Origin: Macrocystis pyrifera
Lineage: Eukaryota > Sar > Phaeophyceae > Laminariales > Laminariaceae
Direction of reading: 5' to 3'
DNA length: 64,000 nucleotides
NCBI GenBank assembly: GCA_031763025.1
Contig: JASSKH010000007.1
Coordinates: 9,191,930-9,255,929 of the forward strand
Both the position numbers and the translations under genes were made by a program. Shown in pieces: positions 11,042 through 22,655 of this stretch; within the stretch, counting starts at the first letter, position 1; the number at the start of each line of letters is the position of its first letter. The notes below the pieces were generated by a model. That model was not told where the DNA came from. It saw only the letters and a list, made by a program, of their open reading frames with translations, and did not search any database.

Positions 11042-11706
11042 AGGAGATATATGAACAGTTTTGCAGGGATCTGGGGGAGATGGTGCCTGTTAAAGACTTG
11101 GGCCCGCTCAGCTGGTATTGGGGTTGTGTTTATGAGAGAGATTGGGAGTCGGGGCGTTTGACTATTTCCCAGGAGAACTACGCGTTGGAGCTAGCGGAGG
11201 AGTATAATATTGAGTGGGGAAAGAGTGTGCCGCTTGGTATTGGAGTTGGAGTGAGACTTGGAGAGTTTGATGTTGATGAGGAGGATGCGTGTGAGCCTTT
11301 TCGTGAACTGATTGGATCGCTGATGTGGCTGGCGATGATGACGAGGCCAGACATAGCAAATGCAGTGCGCGCGATAGCGAGGTACTGTGCCGACCCGAAG
11401 CTGGGGCATTGGGAAGCAGCGCGAGATGTTTTGGGATATGTGAGGAGAACGAGTTCGTTGGGGATTTCGTTTGAGAAGGGGAGTGCAATGGGGTTGAGTA
11501 TGCAGTCGTTTGCATATTGATGTGCGCCACCACTTTCTTAGGGAGTTGATGGAGAGGGACGAGATCAAGGTGATTTATGTGCCGTCGGCGTATCAACATG
11601 CCGATTTTCTCACAAAGGTACTAACCAGGGAGGCGTTTGAATTCCACAGGGGCATTGTCATGAATATTTGGAGTGAGGGATGGTGTTTTATGTGTTGTTT
11701 TTGTTT
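11042..11706 (+). pseudogene. Copia-type retrotransposon fragment: end of RT and deleted RNase H
   Basis: 11042-11517 encodes the C-terminal part of a Ty1/Copia reverse transcriptase: VKDLGPLSWYWG, RLTISQENYA, then FRELIGSLMWLAMMTRPDIA, the hallmark of the family's RT-to-connection region. A stop directly precedes 11042, so the 5' portion is missing. From ~11510 the frame shifts by one and continues as HIDVRHHFLREL, VIYVPSAYQHADFLTK and FHRGIVMN, the final part of Copia RNase H. Roughly 70-90 codons of the RNase H core, including its catalytic acids, are missing at the join. The element cannot encode active enzyme. Confidence 0.88.
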
Positions 11707-11734
11707 TGGACTGTATGTGTTGGATACTGATTGA

Positions 11735-12519
11735 ACGTGTTGTTGTGGTGATATTTTGGTTAAAAAGTCTTGAAATTGTGGTATCTAATTGCAAGTAGTA
11801 CCACATCGTTTGGGATTCAGACTTAATTGTGTGATGATTTGATTATTGCTGGTGCGGCATGTGCCACCGTACCTAATGTTTTTTGGTTTTCAGAGTCTTG
11901 GGGATTTCTTGTGTTCTGTTTTTATGTGATGATATTCTTGGGGAGGAATTATATGTTTGGTATTTGACTTGGATTCGTGAGGCGGAAAACTTGTGTCAAG
12001 GACACTGCATGCAGTAGTATGTGCTCGATAGTGGATTTTATGGGGAGGAATTAAGAGAGCATAAAGAAGGAAAGACATATAGGGGATTGTTGGACGGGAC
12101 ACTTTCTCTGTGTGATAACTTGGCGTTACTTTGTGGGTGTGTTTGATGATTGAACGATTTGTGTTTGAAATTGAGACTGATGGAAACGATGATGGATTGA
12201 TCACCCGTTATTTGGCGACATTATATTGAATTTGAATTGAGTTGTTTGTGATTTGAGGATGACCGATATGACAAGATACAGGTTGTGCTGAGAAGTTTGA
12301 AATCGTATTAAAAAGTGATCGGGGATCTAGCTGAGGCTATAGTTTGAGTTTACAATTATCTAGTCTACGGACTATTGTACTTTGTGGAGTGTCTTGCCTG
12401 TTGATTATAGTTTTGAGAAGGCATGATTTTATCTGGAGTATAGTACGGAGGATATATTATGGGGTTTTTTCATGTTATTGCATTGAGATAAAGGAAAGTG
12501 ATGGCACGAGCAGGGGGAG
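11735..12519. other. AT-rich sequence downstream of the Copia fragment
   Basis: The T- and G-rich sequence follows the end of the Copia coding region, where a polypurine tract and 3' LTR would normally lie. No second LTR copy exists in the window, so LTR boundaries cannot be set. No gene seen. Confidence 0.4.
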
Positions 12520-12817
12520 TGAAAGATGTACTCATGACATCACTCTCTTTGTGACAGCAATAATAATTATCCGGAGATTTGGTACGGAGATCTGGGTTTG
12601 GTACGGAGATATGGCGGGACATTGCATTGCAGGATACGTGTGGGAATTGGGTTTGAGTTCTGTACACAGCCTGCTGACCGAAGTGGGCCCCTTTTCCGTG
12701 TTGGGGTGGGCACGCGCCGTGCCCACTCCACCTTGCCCACTCCACCTTGCCCTTGATCTTCCCTTCAAGGTGCACTATAGTATACATGAACGGACCGGTC
12801 AGTCTTGGCCGACTGCC
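12520..12817 (+). repeat. Dispersed repeat R1, copy B
   Basis: Second copy of the block at 305-588, in the same orientation. It carries an extra 15-bp unit (CCCACTCCACCTTGC) and retains the 9-base-arm palindrome at about 12706-12726. The two copies differ at only a few positions, so they are recent or homogenised. Confidence 0.8.
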
Positions 12818-12829
12818 TGTTTTCTGAGA

Positions 12830-12874
12830 GCCCCGTCATCTGGGTTGACAGCACCATTCATGATTTACCTATTA
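12830..12874 (+). repeat. Short repeat R1b, copy 2
   Basis: Near-exact copy of 8832-8876, lying directly after R1 copy B. Confidence 0.75.
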
Positions 12875-13511
12875 GTATACGTAGTCTATTAAGCAAACAA
12901 CGAAAGTTTTGTACATTTTTTTGGTGAAAATCTGCGATCGACACAAACTCACCACCACATACAGCACATTTTCTGAAGGGTATCAGCCAGAAATAAGGTA
13001 CACCTACGCCTTAAAGGCCATTAACAGGTACACTGCGCATTGTGCCCTGAATAAAGCTTGCTGGCGCCGACTGATATTTGGCATGCGCTCTATCGTAGCT
13101 ACGAATGGCTCAAGCAAAGGGCTTTGGTACCACTACTACTATTAAAATCAGCTATAAATATTCAACTTCCGTCTCACTTTTGGCATCAATTGTACATATC
13201 AGTATAGACAGCAGTCGGCCACACCAGATGCCAAACTGTCAACCGGCTGACCTTGCCTGTAAACACGAACGCCCGAAAAGACTGCGGAAACAGCACGACG
13301 AACGAACGCAGGTGACACCGGAGACGACACAGGTCACCCATCCATTCTCTTGAACTCCGTACCAATCCACGTATCCGAATTTCTTATATTTTTTCGAGAA
13401 GTCCAGCTTGTCGCGTAATCTTATGGTGCCCTTCGTAGTGCTCAACAGAGGTATTTATTAATAGTAGTGGCGGGAGATTGTGTAGTACCAGGTATAACCC
13501 TAGGAATAGTA
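12875..13511. other. No gene seen
   Basis: Short unrelated open frames only. No recognisable repeat. Confidence 0.5.
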
Positions 13512-13622
13512 CTATTACGGGGGTCCATTGTTAATAGGACCTATGGTATACATAAAAACCTATATATTTACCTACTTTTACCAACAATATTTGGTCCTGT
13601 TTACTATGACCCCCCGCAATAG
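13512..13622. mobile_element. MITE-like element, CTATTACGGGGGTCC family, copy 1
   Basis: About 110 bp with imperfect terminal inverted repeats starting CTATTACGGGGGTCC and an AT-rich centre containing CCTATATATTTA. Similar elements lie at 16578, 30028, 33522 and 53194. TA flanks on one or both sides would fit a Tc1/mariner-type MITE, but target duplications are not clean in every copy. Confidence 0.7.
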
Positions 13623-14297
13623 GTATAATACTAGACGAGTATTAATAGTTAGTGTGTGATTTGCCCTAATATTTATTGACGCCTTTTGCTTCCGCCGCCA
13701 CGCCTCATCATGCAGCAGCTCACGACAACCCTGACCCATCACTATGTGCCCTCATCGTTTACCCATACCATCATATCTATCTGGAGCAGGCAGTGGTGGC
13801 GGTGGCACCGCCGCCACGCTAGACGTGCTCATCACAGATTATTATGCTCGACTGGGTGGTATGCTGTCTTGATCATAATAGTGGTTAGGGTTGCCATGCC
13901 CTGCCTATACAGAGGTATAGCAATGCGAATAGTCTCACTATGGCAAAGATAGGAGGCCTTGCAACACCCTGCCCTCCCTGCGGTTTGGCTACTCGCTGTC
14001 TGCCGCGTCGAGCGAGCACCAGGAAGTCACTTTTGTCGCCAATACAAGGAAGCAGTCAACCGCAATTTGCCCGGCCCCGACCTATTCACTCACCCACGTA
14101 TGCTATGGTATGTTGGTCCGGACCGCACCAACCGTTGTGTAACTCAGACGCATGCTGATGGAACTCTGCACACGTATATACCGAAAATTCTCCTGCTCTG
14201 CACGTACGTATTCATCCATGTTTAGACTGCACTACAGCAGTATGTGAAATGGTAATTTTTCATTACGCGCCTACACACTGTACAACGTCCATGTATA
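13623..14297. other. No gene seen
   Basis: Short open frames without domains. It ends at the first full SINE. Confidence 0.5.
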
Positions 14298-14607
14298 CCG
14301 GTGGCTTGGTAGGTGGTCCGCGAGCCTATCAAGATCAATTTCGTGAGTTCGAGTCTCACCGAGTGCATGCTCGTAAGGACTTTTTCTTGCGTAAAAAATT
14401 GATTATTAGCGGAAAGCGCGAGAGCGTGAGTTAGCTGTACATTCGATGAAAATCGACGAGCAGTGGGAATGCTGAACCCTATGCGCGATAAAAACTAAAG
14501 GCACGTACCGGGGGGGAGAAGGGACGACACCTGTGACCACGGCTTGTCCAGAAGATCGTCGAGGGTAAAACCTCCTACGAGTGGGCTGGAAAGTAAAAGT
14601 GATGATG

Positions 14608-14638
<31 letters not shown>
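14298..14638 (+). mobile_element. tRNA-derived SINE, copy 1 (full length)
   Basis: The head resembles a tRNA gene: A-box-like TGGCTTGGTAGGTGG and B-box-like GAGTTCGAGTCTCACC. A constant body follows (GCGGAAAGCGCGAGAGCGTG, later GGCACGTACCGGGGGGGAGA), then a 30-base poly(A) tail. The tRNA-like promoter and poly(A) mark a SINE transcribed by RNA polymerase III and mobilised by a LINE. Confidence 0.9.
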
Positions 14639-14642
<4 letters not shown>

Positions 14643-14717
14643 TTTGTCGTTAGTGCCTGTGTTTCTCGGCTTCGCGATCATGACGTTGTGGTCACGCGAA
14701 ACATATACTGCCATTAA

Positions 14718-15014
14718 TATCAAGATCAATTTCGTGAGTTCGAGTCTCACCGAGTGCATGCTCGTAAGGACTTTTTCTTGCCTAAAATTGATTAGCGGAA
14801 AGCGCGAGAGCGTGAGTTAGCTGTACATTCGATGAAAATCGACGAGCAGTGGGAATGCTGAACCCTATGCGCGATAAAAACTAAAGGCACGTACCGGGGG
14901 GGAGAAGGGACGACACCTGTGACCACGGCTTGTCCAGAAGATCGTCGAGGGTAAAACATTTTACGAGTGGGCTGGAAAGTAAAAGTGATGAAAAAAAAAA
15001 AAAAAAAAAAAAAA
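14718..15014 (+). mobile_element. tRNA-derived SINE, copy 2 (5' truncated)
   Basis: It begins inside the tRNA-like head at TATCAAGATCAATTTC, so the A box is missing while the B box and body are present. It ends in a 25-base poly(A). It lies 80 bases after copy 1 in the same orientation. Confidence 0.9.
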
Positions 15015-15205
15015 TTAAAAGCACGTGGCCCAAACGAAAAACACCAGAAGAGTGACCGCTGGCTTCCATCTGTAGACTGTTTGCTGAGTATCGGCCAGAA
15101 GACAGCAAGCCACGTCGAGCGTACAATGCAAACTCGCGCGAGACACAGAACAAAGCAACCAGAAATAGAACACAACTGCCAGCTAGCCGAGAAAAAGGGA
15201 GGCAA

Positions 15206-15580
15206 CATACCCGTACCAGATTGAATTTCAGGCTCGAGGGTCGGACGAAAGTAAGAAAATGATATTTTTTGTACTGAAAATAGGGTGGGACACCCCCTGC
15301 CTCATAAGTAAGAATCCAGCGTGGCCAGAAATAGGAAGAGATGTTGCATAGCAATGCCAACTCTTTGTGCCTGGATAGTAACGCTATATTTGTGACGAAG
15401 TTGGTAGCGTCGCCCAGGATCTGTCACTACTACTACTGCGGTGCTTAGGTTGCTTTTGGTTCGGGAGAGGGGGCTGTGCTAACTTTGGTCTGAGAGAGGA
15501 GACCAGAGGGAGAGAGGGAGAGCGGTGGTTTGTGTGTGGTTGGTACAGCACTCTACAGCCGAGAGAGAGCGAATGAACTA
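15206..15580 (-). repeat. Repeat R2, copy 1
   Basis: Diverged copy of the sequence at 44262-44540 (+) and 48490-48852 (-). On the minus strand one frame is open through SYFWPRW, PYFQ and FVRPSSLKF, as in parts of the other copies. It lacks the second, exon-like half found at 45.4 and 48.4 kb. Its distal part is a GA-rich tract that also occurs at 48770-48850. Confidence 0.7.
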
Positions 15581-15639
15581 CTACTCTGCTGTAGTGTAGA
15601 ATGAACCAAATCGCGGACGCAAATGGATACTGCCCGCCT

Positions 15640-15790
15640 TCGTCGATACGAGAGGGCCTGGATATCGTACCGAAACTTTCGATATATCGTTCGATAATTT
15701 TTGTTTGTATCGAAGCAAAAAAAGTTCGGTATTTCGATACTAGTTTCGAAAATGCGATAAACGATAACGATACGATGAAACGATAAAAGA
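15640..15790. repeat. Degenerate TATCG/CGATA simple-sequence tract
   Basis: Many TATCG, CGATA and GATAACG motifs on both strands. A similar tract lies at 20230-20370. Confidence 0.6.
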
Positions 15791-16374
15791 CCGAACGCCC
15801 CTGCGGGGGATAGGGGACACGGCAAGCGTAATAGGTTGGGAGATGACACTGTCGATGCCCTCGTCGTGTTGTTGTTGGACGGTTCGCACGGATTGGCATG
15901 ATAAAGCGAAATCTCTCGGGAGGCGCTCGGCAGGAAGGACAAGTGATTTTTTGTTTTTTGTGTGGCGGCGACGGTTGGGTTCGTTCGTGAGTACGTATAC
16001 AAGTTCTTCCGAATAATAATAGCATTGTGCGGCATTACATACATTTTGTGTTGAGCTGTGGTTGTCGTTGCGCCCTGGTACTTAACCCATACAGAACCCG
16101 CTAAGTAATCACTAAATATATATCGAACTAAAAAATAAATAAAGAATGAACAAACCCCATTGGCAATATTCAGGCCGCGTGCCACCAATGGATCGTGGAG
16201 GGCCACACGCTACAAGTATCAGTGCGCAGAATGATTATTTTAAATTGTCCTGTTGACCCGGGCAGCATCCAGGGGAGCCGCTGGCCCATATCTTTGACAA
16301 GGGATCACACATAGAATATACGCGCGCTCGGTTTATCACAATAATACTTAAAAGTCTTGTAAAATTAGGTAAAA
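15791..16374. other. No gene seen
   Basis: No supported coding frame and no shared repeat. Confidence 0.45.
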
Positions 16375-16545
16375 ATGGAATATAGACGAGGCGTATTACG
16401 CAGCTTGCAAAGTTGAGTATCAACTATTATTTAATCAGTCGAAGTCACAGCTGTATTTCAAAATGTATAAAAACCATTTCAACTAATTAATCAGTCGAAC
16501 TCACAGCAGACGTATTTCAAAATTTATAAAAACTATTTCAAAATT
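16375..16545 (+). mobile_element. Fragment of the hAT-type element interior
   Basis: GGCGTATTACGCAGCTTGCA followed by AATCAGTCGA and ACTCACAGC motifs matches the interiors of the two complete hAT-type elements (18208-18310 and 46170-46285). A ~60-bp piece is tandemly duplicated here. No terminal repeats are present, so it is a remnant. Confidence 0.6.
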
Positions 16546-16577
16546 TACGAATAAAAAAACTAACATATCTTCTACGA

Positions 16578-16706
16578 CTATTATTACGGGGGGGCAAAAT
16601 AATAGTAAATAGGACCAACTATTGTTTGTAAAAATAGGGAAATGTATAGTTTTTTTTGTGTACCGTATGTCCTATTTACTATGTATGGTCCCCCGCAAAA
16701 ATAATA
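16578..16706. mobile_element. MITE-like element, CTATTACGGGGGTCC family, copy 2 (diverged)
   Basis: It has the same architecture as the other copies: TATTACGGGGG at the left, CCCCCGCAAAAATAATA at the right, and internal AATAGGACC and TCCTATTTACTAT. It is the most diverged copy. Confidence 0.55.
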
Positions 16707-16910
16707 CAGCATAATAATAAATAAACCTGATCAGGTGTATTTTTTCTTTTCCTTTTTTTCATGTACGTACATGGTACACAATACACCATAATACCCGGTA
16801 TACCTGATAGCCAATACCTACCTGTCTTCCTTTCTTTTTGTTTTTTTGTCTTATTAGTCTCTTTTTTGCTTCCTCCCTGGTATTCTTTAGTAGCGGAGTT
16901 GTTGTTGTTG

Positions 16911-17223
16911 TTACTCATCACTTTCACTTTCCAGCCTAATTCGCAAGAGGTTTTACCCTCGACGACCTTCTGGACAAGCCGTGGTCACAGGTTTCTTCTC
17001 TTCTCCCCCCCGTACGTGCCTTTAGTTTTTATCGCGCATAGGGTTCAGCATTCCCACTGCTCGTCGATTTTCATCGAATGTAGCTAACTCACGCTCTCGC
17101 GCTTTCCGCTATTCAATCTCTTCTATGCAAGAAAAAGCCCCTACGTACGAGCATGCACTCGGTGAGACTTGAACCTACGAAATTGATCTTGATAGGCACG
17201 CGGACCACCAACCAAGCCACCGG
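16911..17223 (-). mobile_element. tRNA-derived SINE, copy 3
   Basis: Complete body and tRNA-like head in minus orientation, ending at the head sequence complementary to GCCACCGGG near 17221. The tail is a degenerate GTT repeat rather than a clean poly(T), which suggests an older insertion. Confidence 0.88.
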
Positions 17224-17653
17224 GTACGTATGTATGTTTGTATTTTCGTTCTTATATAGTACATCTATCTGTTCTATATACCCCTCGCGTAGTGTGCGAG
17301 CCGGTAATCTGCGAAAACATGGGCATTCTCTCGTCGTATGTTTCCTTTCTTGATTTTTTGTTTTCTTTCCTGAATTGAACTTTTTTATCTCTCGTCGTCC
17401 CTTTTCCATTTCGTTTTTTTCCCCGATTTTGATTTCGATTTTTCGACGTCGAGTTGTTTTTTTTCATCCTGTTCATCTCTTCTGGGTAGTATGTGGTCTT
17501 CTCGGTTTCTGTGGCGACTTGTATAGCCTACCGCATGTCTGATACGTACGTGCCCGGACCTCACTTATGTTTTTGTCTGAGGTGTACATGTGCTTCAGTT
17601 ATCATGTGTACTATTATTATAATAATCTTTGGTTGTTTTATTTTTACCGAGAG
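17224..17653. repeat. T-rich repeat shared with 42060-42290
   Basis: TTTTGATTTCGATTTTTCGA, CATCCTGTTC, TTGTCTGAGGTGTACA and TTCAGTTATCATG occur in the same order at 42060-42290. The spacing is similar with moderate divergence. No coding sense is evident. Confidence 0.5.
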
Positions 17654-17661
17654 GTATTTCT

Positions 17662-19708
17662 CAAGGCTTATCACGGTAATTTCGGCGGGACGGTAACGGT
17701 GGCAACGGCGGGACGGGACGGGACGGGACGGTAAAACCGCCGTCAAAATGGTCCCGCCGTCCCGTCCCGCCGACAAAATCCCTGACCGTCGTCACTTACC
17801 GTCCCGTCCCGCCTACAAAATATCTCCCGTTGGAAATTACCGTCCCGTCCCGCGGTGGCACTGACAAATTACTGTTCCGTCCCGCCTCGGCACCGAAAAA
17901 TTACCGTCCCGTCCCGCCGTGACACCGACAAATTACCGTCCCGTCCCGCCGTGACACCGAAAAATTACCGTCCCGTCCCGCCGATAAAATCTCTCCCGTC
18001 GGAAATTTTCGTTCCGTCCCGTCGTGACACCGCCTCTGGCGGACATAATTTGCCCCTTGCCCTACAAGAAACATTCATTCGTGGTCGTCTGTTCCCATCC
18101 ATTTCCACCACGAATTACGAAATACGTTGTACCAAACTTCTATAGTAATTCCTATATAAATACATGTGTTACAATAAACTTGTGCACAACTCCCATCTAT
18201 AAATGAAATACGTATAGAACAGCAGTGGTAGGCGTATTACCCAGCTTGCAAAATTGGGTACAATATCAACTATTCAATTATTAACCAGTCGAACTCACAG
18301 ATGACGTATTTTTATCGTCTTCATCTTATATAACAGATAATACCTTACGAAATTGCTGCGCACCACATTTACTTTTATTTTTTAGCAGGAAAGGCTGTGC
18401 TGGTGTTGATCAGCAGCTGGTTGATGATTTGTAAGCAGCAAGTACAAAATTTAATATTACCATCTACGAAAAAGAATGAAATTATATCAACTGCATATAC
18501 ATACCTGGTGTTGTTTTTTCTTTTCATTTTTTTACAATCAATCTTCATACCCTCATATATATTTCAACTCGCAACTGAAGGCAGTATCATAACACAACAC
18601 CTGCTACAGGCTCGCCACCGCACACAAACAGTACAGAGACCAGAGACCACTCAACTCACGGTCACACCAGTACTGGTGTGGCCCAAAAAGATTTCTGGAG
18701 ACATGCAAAACGTGCGCTGTCAAGGATGTAGGGCCGCGAGTGTTACACATTAAAACCTAGTAGCTTGGTGTCAGTCAACTCATGTCAAAATGCAAAGTTG
18801 CTGTATGTCAAAGGGGGGAAAATGCTCTGTCCCAACATCTTTGGTGTGACCGGCACGGACGCCATGGATGCCTATCTAACGTGCGGGGTCGATCGACCAG
18901 CAGTGGCACTAGAATCACCACCGCCGCCGCCACCACCTCCACCTCCACAACCACCACAGTAACACAGCGCAAGCACAAAACCATCAGAACAGCCACCATG
19001 AGCTGGCAACGCAACAACAGTGCTTGGGGCAGGGGTGGAAGAAATCAGAAGACGTCGCCCGTGTAGTGGCAGCACTTCTCAGGGCTTGGGCTGGGCGGGT
19101 CGAGAACAAAACGTCTGCGTCGGAACGGTTCCCTCCGCGGAACCAGCAGTCAGTGAGCGGGAAAATTTTTGACGTACAACCGCGCTGACCTTGTGGGCGG
19201 GAAAGAAGACAAATATATTTACCGTCTCGCCCCGCCGAAGAAAAAAAAAAAAAGAAAAAAAAAAGCGTCACGTCATATTTACCGTCTCGCCCCGCCGAAG
19301 AAAAAGAAAATTACCGTCCCGTTACCGTCCCGTCCCGCCGTGGGAAAAAATATTTACCGTCCCGTCCCGCCGAGGAAAAAATATTTACCGTCCCGTCCCG
19401 CCGAAGAAAAAAAGATTTACCGTCCCGTCCCGCCGAGGAAAAAAAAAATACAGTCCCGTCCCGCCGAGGGGAAAAATAGTTACCGTCCGCCCGTCCCGTC
19501 GTGAAAATCAGTCCCGTTGAATTTTACCGTCCCGTCCCGTCGAGAAATTTGGCATCCGCTGTCCCGTCCCGTCCCGTCCCGCCAACTTTTCGTGTCTTCA
19601 TTTTACCGTCCCGTCCCGTCCCGTTTTCATTTTGTTTCCCGCCAAACGAGTCAAATCTGTCCCGTCCCGTCCCGCCACGATTCTCAGTCACTACTGTGAT
19701 AAGCCTTG
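17662..19708. mobile_element. Non-autonomous hAT-type DNA transposon, copy 1, with 8-bp TSD
   Basis: The 2,047-bp element has terminal inverted repeats starting CAAGGCTTATCAC and is flanked by perfect 8-bp duplications GTATTTCT (17654-17661 and 19709-19716). An 8-bp target duplication and a CAAGG terminus are diagnostic of the hAT superfamily. Both subterminal regions (about 17690-18040 and 19200-19690) are packed with CCGTCCCGTCCCGCC-type motifs and their complements, as expected of transposase-binding sites. The interior has no open frame long enough for a transposase. A second copy at 45706-48232 shares ends and interior. The exact TSD points to a relatively recent insertion. Confidence 0.9.
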
Positions 19709-19742
19709 GTATTTCTTCCTCTCCAGAGTCCAACCGGCGTCC

Positions 19743-20067
19743 CCGGTGGCTTGGTGGGTGGTCCGCGAGCGTATCAAGATCAATTTCGTGAGTTCGAGTC
19801 TCACCGAGTGCATGCTCGTAGGGACTTTTTCATGCATAAAATTGATTAGCGGAAAGCGCGAGAGCGTGAGTTAGCTGTACATTCGATGAAAATCGACGAG
19901 CAGTGGGAATGCTGAACCCTATGCGCGATAAAAACTAAAGGCACGTACCGGGGGGGAGAAGGGACGTCACCTGTGACCACGGCTTGTCCAGAAGATCGTC
20001 GAGGGTAAAACCTCCTACGAGTGGGCTGGAAAGTAAAAGTGATGAAAAAAAAAAGAAAAAAAAAAAA
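19743..20067 (+). mobile_element. tRNA-derived SINE, copy 4
   Basis: Full-length SINE with an A-rich tail, inserted just outside the right target duplication of the hAT-type element. AGAGTC occurs just upstream of the head (near 19725) and directly after the tail, a plausible short target duplication. Confidence 0.9.
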
Positions 20068-22044
20068 GAGTCATGGGAGCTTGTCTGCATTGTATTGTGG
20101 CGATGAGTTAATACGAGAACAACAAACTGGAATACGTTGATCCTCGGAACCCTCTGCTGGTGTTGTATTCACTTGTATTACGGGTCCTCTTGGTGATGAC
20201 GCGATCCCAAAGATAAAGAAAAACGGCCTTTTGCGCCGGTTTCGCCTCCATTATCGTTATTGTTATTGTTATCGACTATATTCCGGATTATCGGTACGAT
20301 AACGATAATTATCGCTGTCGTTATCGTTATCGAAGTTATTTTGGCATTATCGTACCGAAACGTTCATGGTTTCGATATCCAATACTAGTGGCCAGCATCG
20401 GGTGGAGGCCGGCTTTGGCCAATGAAATGACGTCTTGGGACCGTTTCGGTCACCGAAATAGAAAGGTACCCGATTACTGCCACAAATGCATCGTATCGGA
20501 TTTACCCGATTCTTGTCACTGCTCTCGTTTTGTTTTTCGAAACGCCTACTCAACCACAGATTCCTGTGACAACAACAACGCAAGCAACAGCATAACTGAG
20601 GCAGCGTTGTCGGGAGTCGACTTCTTGTTTTCGAAGCCGACATCAAACAGTGCCGTGCCCCCAATACGCGTGCGTGCGTGCGTCCAGATTTTGGTCACGT
20701 TCCGCGCAGTGCCGCAAATTGCCACGTGCTTACACATCGACCACAGACGAAAGCGCCCGACAAAGGAGAAGACGATGCCAAGAACAACGTACCGATGTGG
20801 ATTGTCCCAGCTGTTGTACGCGAGCTGGATTGCCACGTACTTCGTGAAGCCTTCATTGGCTTCGTTTTTACCAGTCCTGGCGGGTGTACTTGTTGGTGGG
20901 GCGCTTGGACGGGTTTCTAAAAAGACTCCCCGGTGGCAGTATAAGGTGCGCGGAGTGGATGTGGTTGCGGGACGGACGTTCCCACTGCTGCTGTGTTATT
21001 TTATATGATACCTGGTTGTAGGCAACGAACCAGATCCATCCGCGGAATTCATTCCTGTGTGACTGGGTCGTAGACAGATGTAAACCTGTTCGTGGCTCAG
21101 ATTAGGCCTTGACAGATTGTTTCCCGCTTAAAGATTATTGTCAGTCTGGAAGACGGCGGAAGTTGTTCGTCATGCGATCAGAAAATAAGCCTTTACATCC
21201 TCACCTACTCTTATCACCCCTGTTTAGTCTGGTAGGTTTGTACACTTACCAGTACGACTGTACAATGCAATTGCACTGCTGTACTGCTGTAAATGAAAAG
21301 CAGTGTATGACAACGTCAGCCACTTTGTATTGTCTGTGCATTCTTGCAAGGGCGACAATGCAACGCCAAACAAATACCAACCGCAATTTATTCCTTAAAC
21401 TGTAAAATCAACCAAATCTACTTGTTGTGTCGACCTTCTTCCTGATCAGTACGTGTACCTATAGTGTGCCCCTGATAAAGATTATAAGGTGAGCTTAGCA
21501 TTCCTGCACGCCCGTCACCACTGCTGTTGTTGCTGTTGTCTGTCGTACATCCCCTCCTCCCCTGCGCCGGTATCTGTTTGTTCGAAATTCTGCGCAATTA
21601 ATAAACAACGGTCGTAAGCAACTGCTTCTGTACGTCTCTCAGTGACGTCCAACCGTGTTTCACATAAAGAACGTCGTTTTTACAGCAGTTTTTTTTTACC
21701 CCAGTTACTTTTTGTTTGGTGTTGGTACCAGATTACCGTGCCACCTAAATCCGCCCTGAATAGCAAACTTCCTTGGAAGTGCCCGAACAGAAAATAGTCC
21801 AAGAGCCTTTCTAAGCACAATAACCAGCTGGCACTAGGCCTCTCGTTAGGGTTGGGATTAGAGTTCCGGGTCGGGGTGGTGGCCGCCGTGAGCTGAAGCC
21901 GGAAATAATCTCGCCATCTATCTGGAAAATATACCTTTCATCGGGCAAACACCCCTTACAGTTCAATCCGTGACCAAGCCCCTCCCTCATTCGAATAGCA
22001 TCGTTGCATTCGGGCGCTTCACAAGAAGTTGGCCATACGTTGCT
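20068..22044. other. Mostly non-coding interval with a TATCG tract
   Basis: 20230-20370 is a TTATCG/GATAACG simple-sequence tract like that at 15640-15790. A 206-codon frame at 20388-21008 is open but has no recognisable domain, and it competes with other frames over the same DNA. No gene call is supported. Confidence 0.4.
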
Positions 22045-22440
22045 GGACACTCTAACGTATTGTCACCTACAATGGCCATCGATGGACACTCCCTAGGATC
22101 TATAGTGGCAGCGATACCTATCCATTGATCATACCCCTGACCTATTGTCACTGACAGTGGCCATCGATGGACACTCCGTACGATCTATAGTGGCAGCGCT
22201 ACCTATCCATTGATCATACCCCTGACCTATTGTCACTGACAATGGCCATCGATAGATATCCCCACAAATGTATTGTGGTAAGCAGTGTATATCGATTTTA
22301 CTGTTCTCGAATGTATTGTCACCGACAATGTCCATCGGTGGGCACGGCTCACCATCTACTGTGGTCGGCAATGTATATCGATCGACACTCGTACAATGGG
22401 TGTATGGCGCAGTATATCGTGCCCCCATGTGTTCTCAGCT
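22045..22440. repeat. Palindromic ATCGAT minisatellite, cluster 1
   Basis: Two ~85-bp near-identical units (CCTATTGTCACTGACA, GGCCATCGATGGACAC, GATCTATAGTGGCAGCG) are followed by shorter diverged ones. Each unit pairs a CTATTG...CAATG-type inverted repeat with an ATCGAT palindrome. Confidence 0.75.
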
Positions 22441-22655
22441 AGGCCAACCAATGAAACGGGAAGCATGAGCGTTTCGATAAATAAATATTGAATACGATCT
22501 CAAGCGTCGAGATACCTTGTATCATACGGGTGTGATGCATGGTGTCAAGAGAGACGGTGCACGAGTATACCTCGTTTGCAACATCAGATTTTCGTCTCTT
22601 GATAGACTGCTGAGTTAAGGCAAAACCATTATTTACGATTTCCAGCAGAAAGAAA

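Noticed and set aside
14581..15360. ORFs running through poly(A)/poly(T) near 14.6-15.3 kb
   Set aside because: They are created by SINE bodies and tails (Lys or Phe runs).
19169..19791. Arg/Pro/Ser-rich ORFs in three frames
   Set aside because: They are translations of the CCGTCCCG subterminal array; all frames are open because the repeat lacks stops.
20388..21008. 206-codon ORF
   Set aside because: No domain, no convincing splice context, and overlapping frames of similar length.
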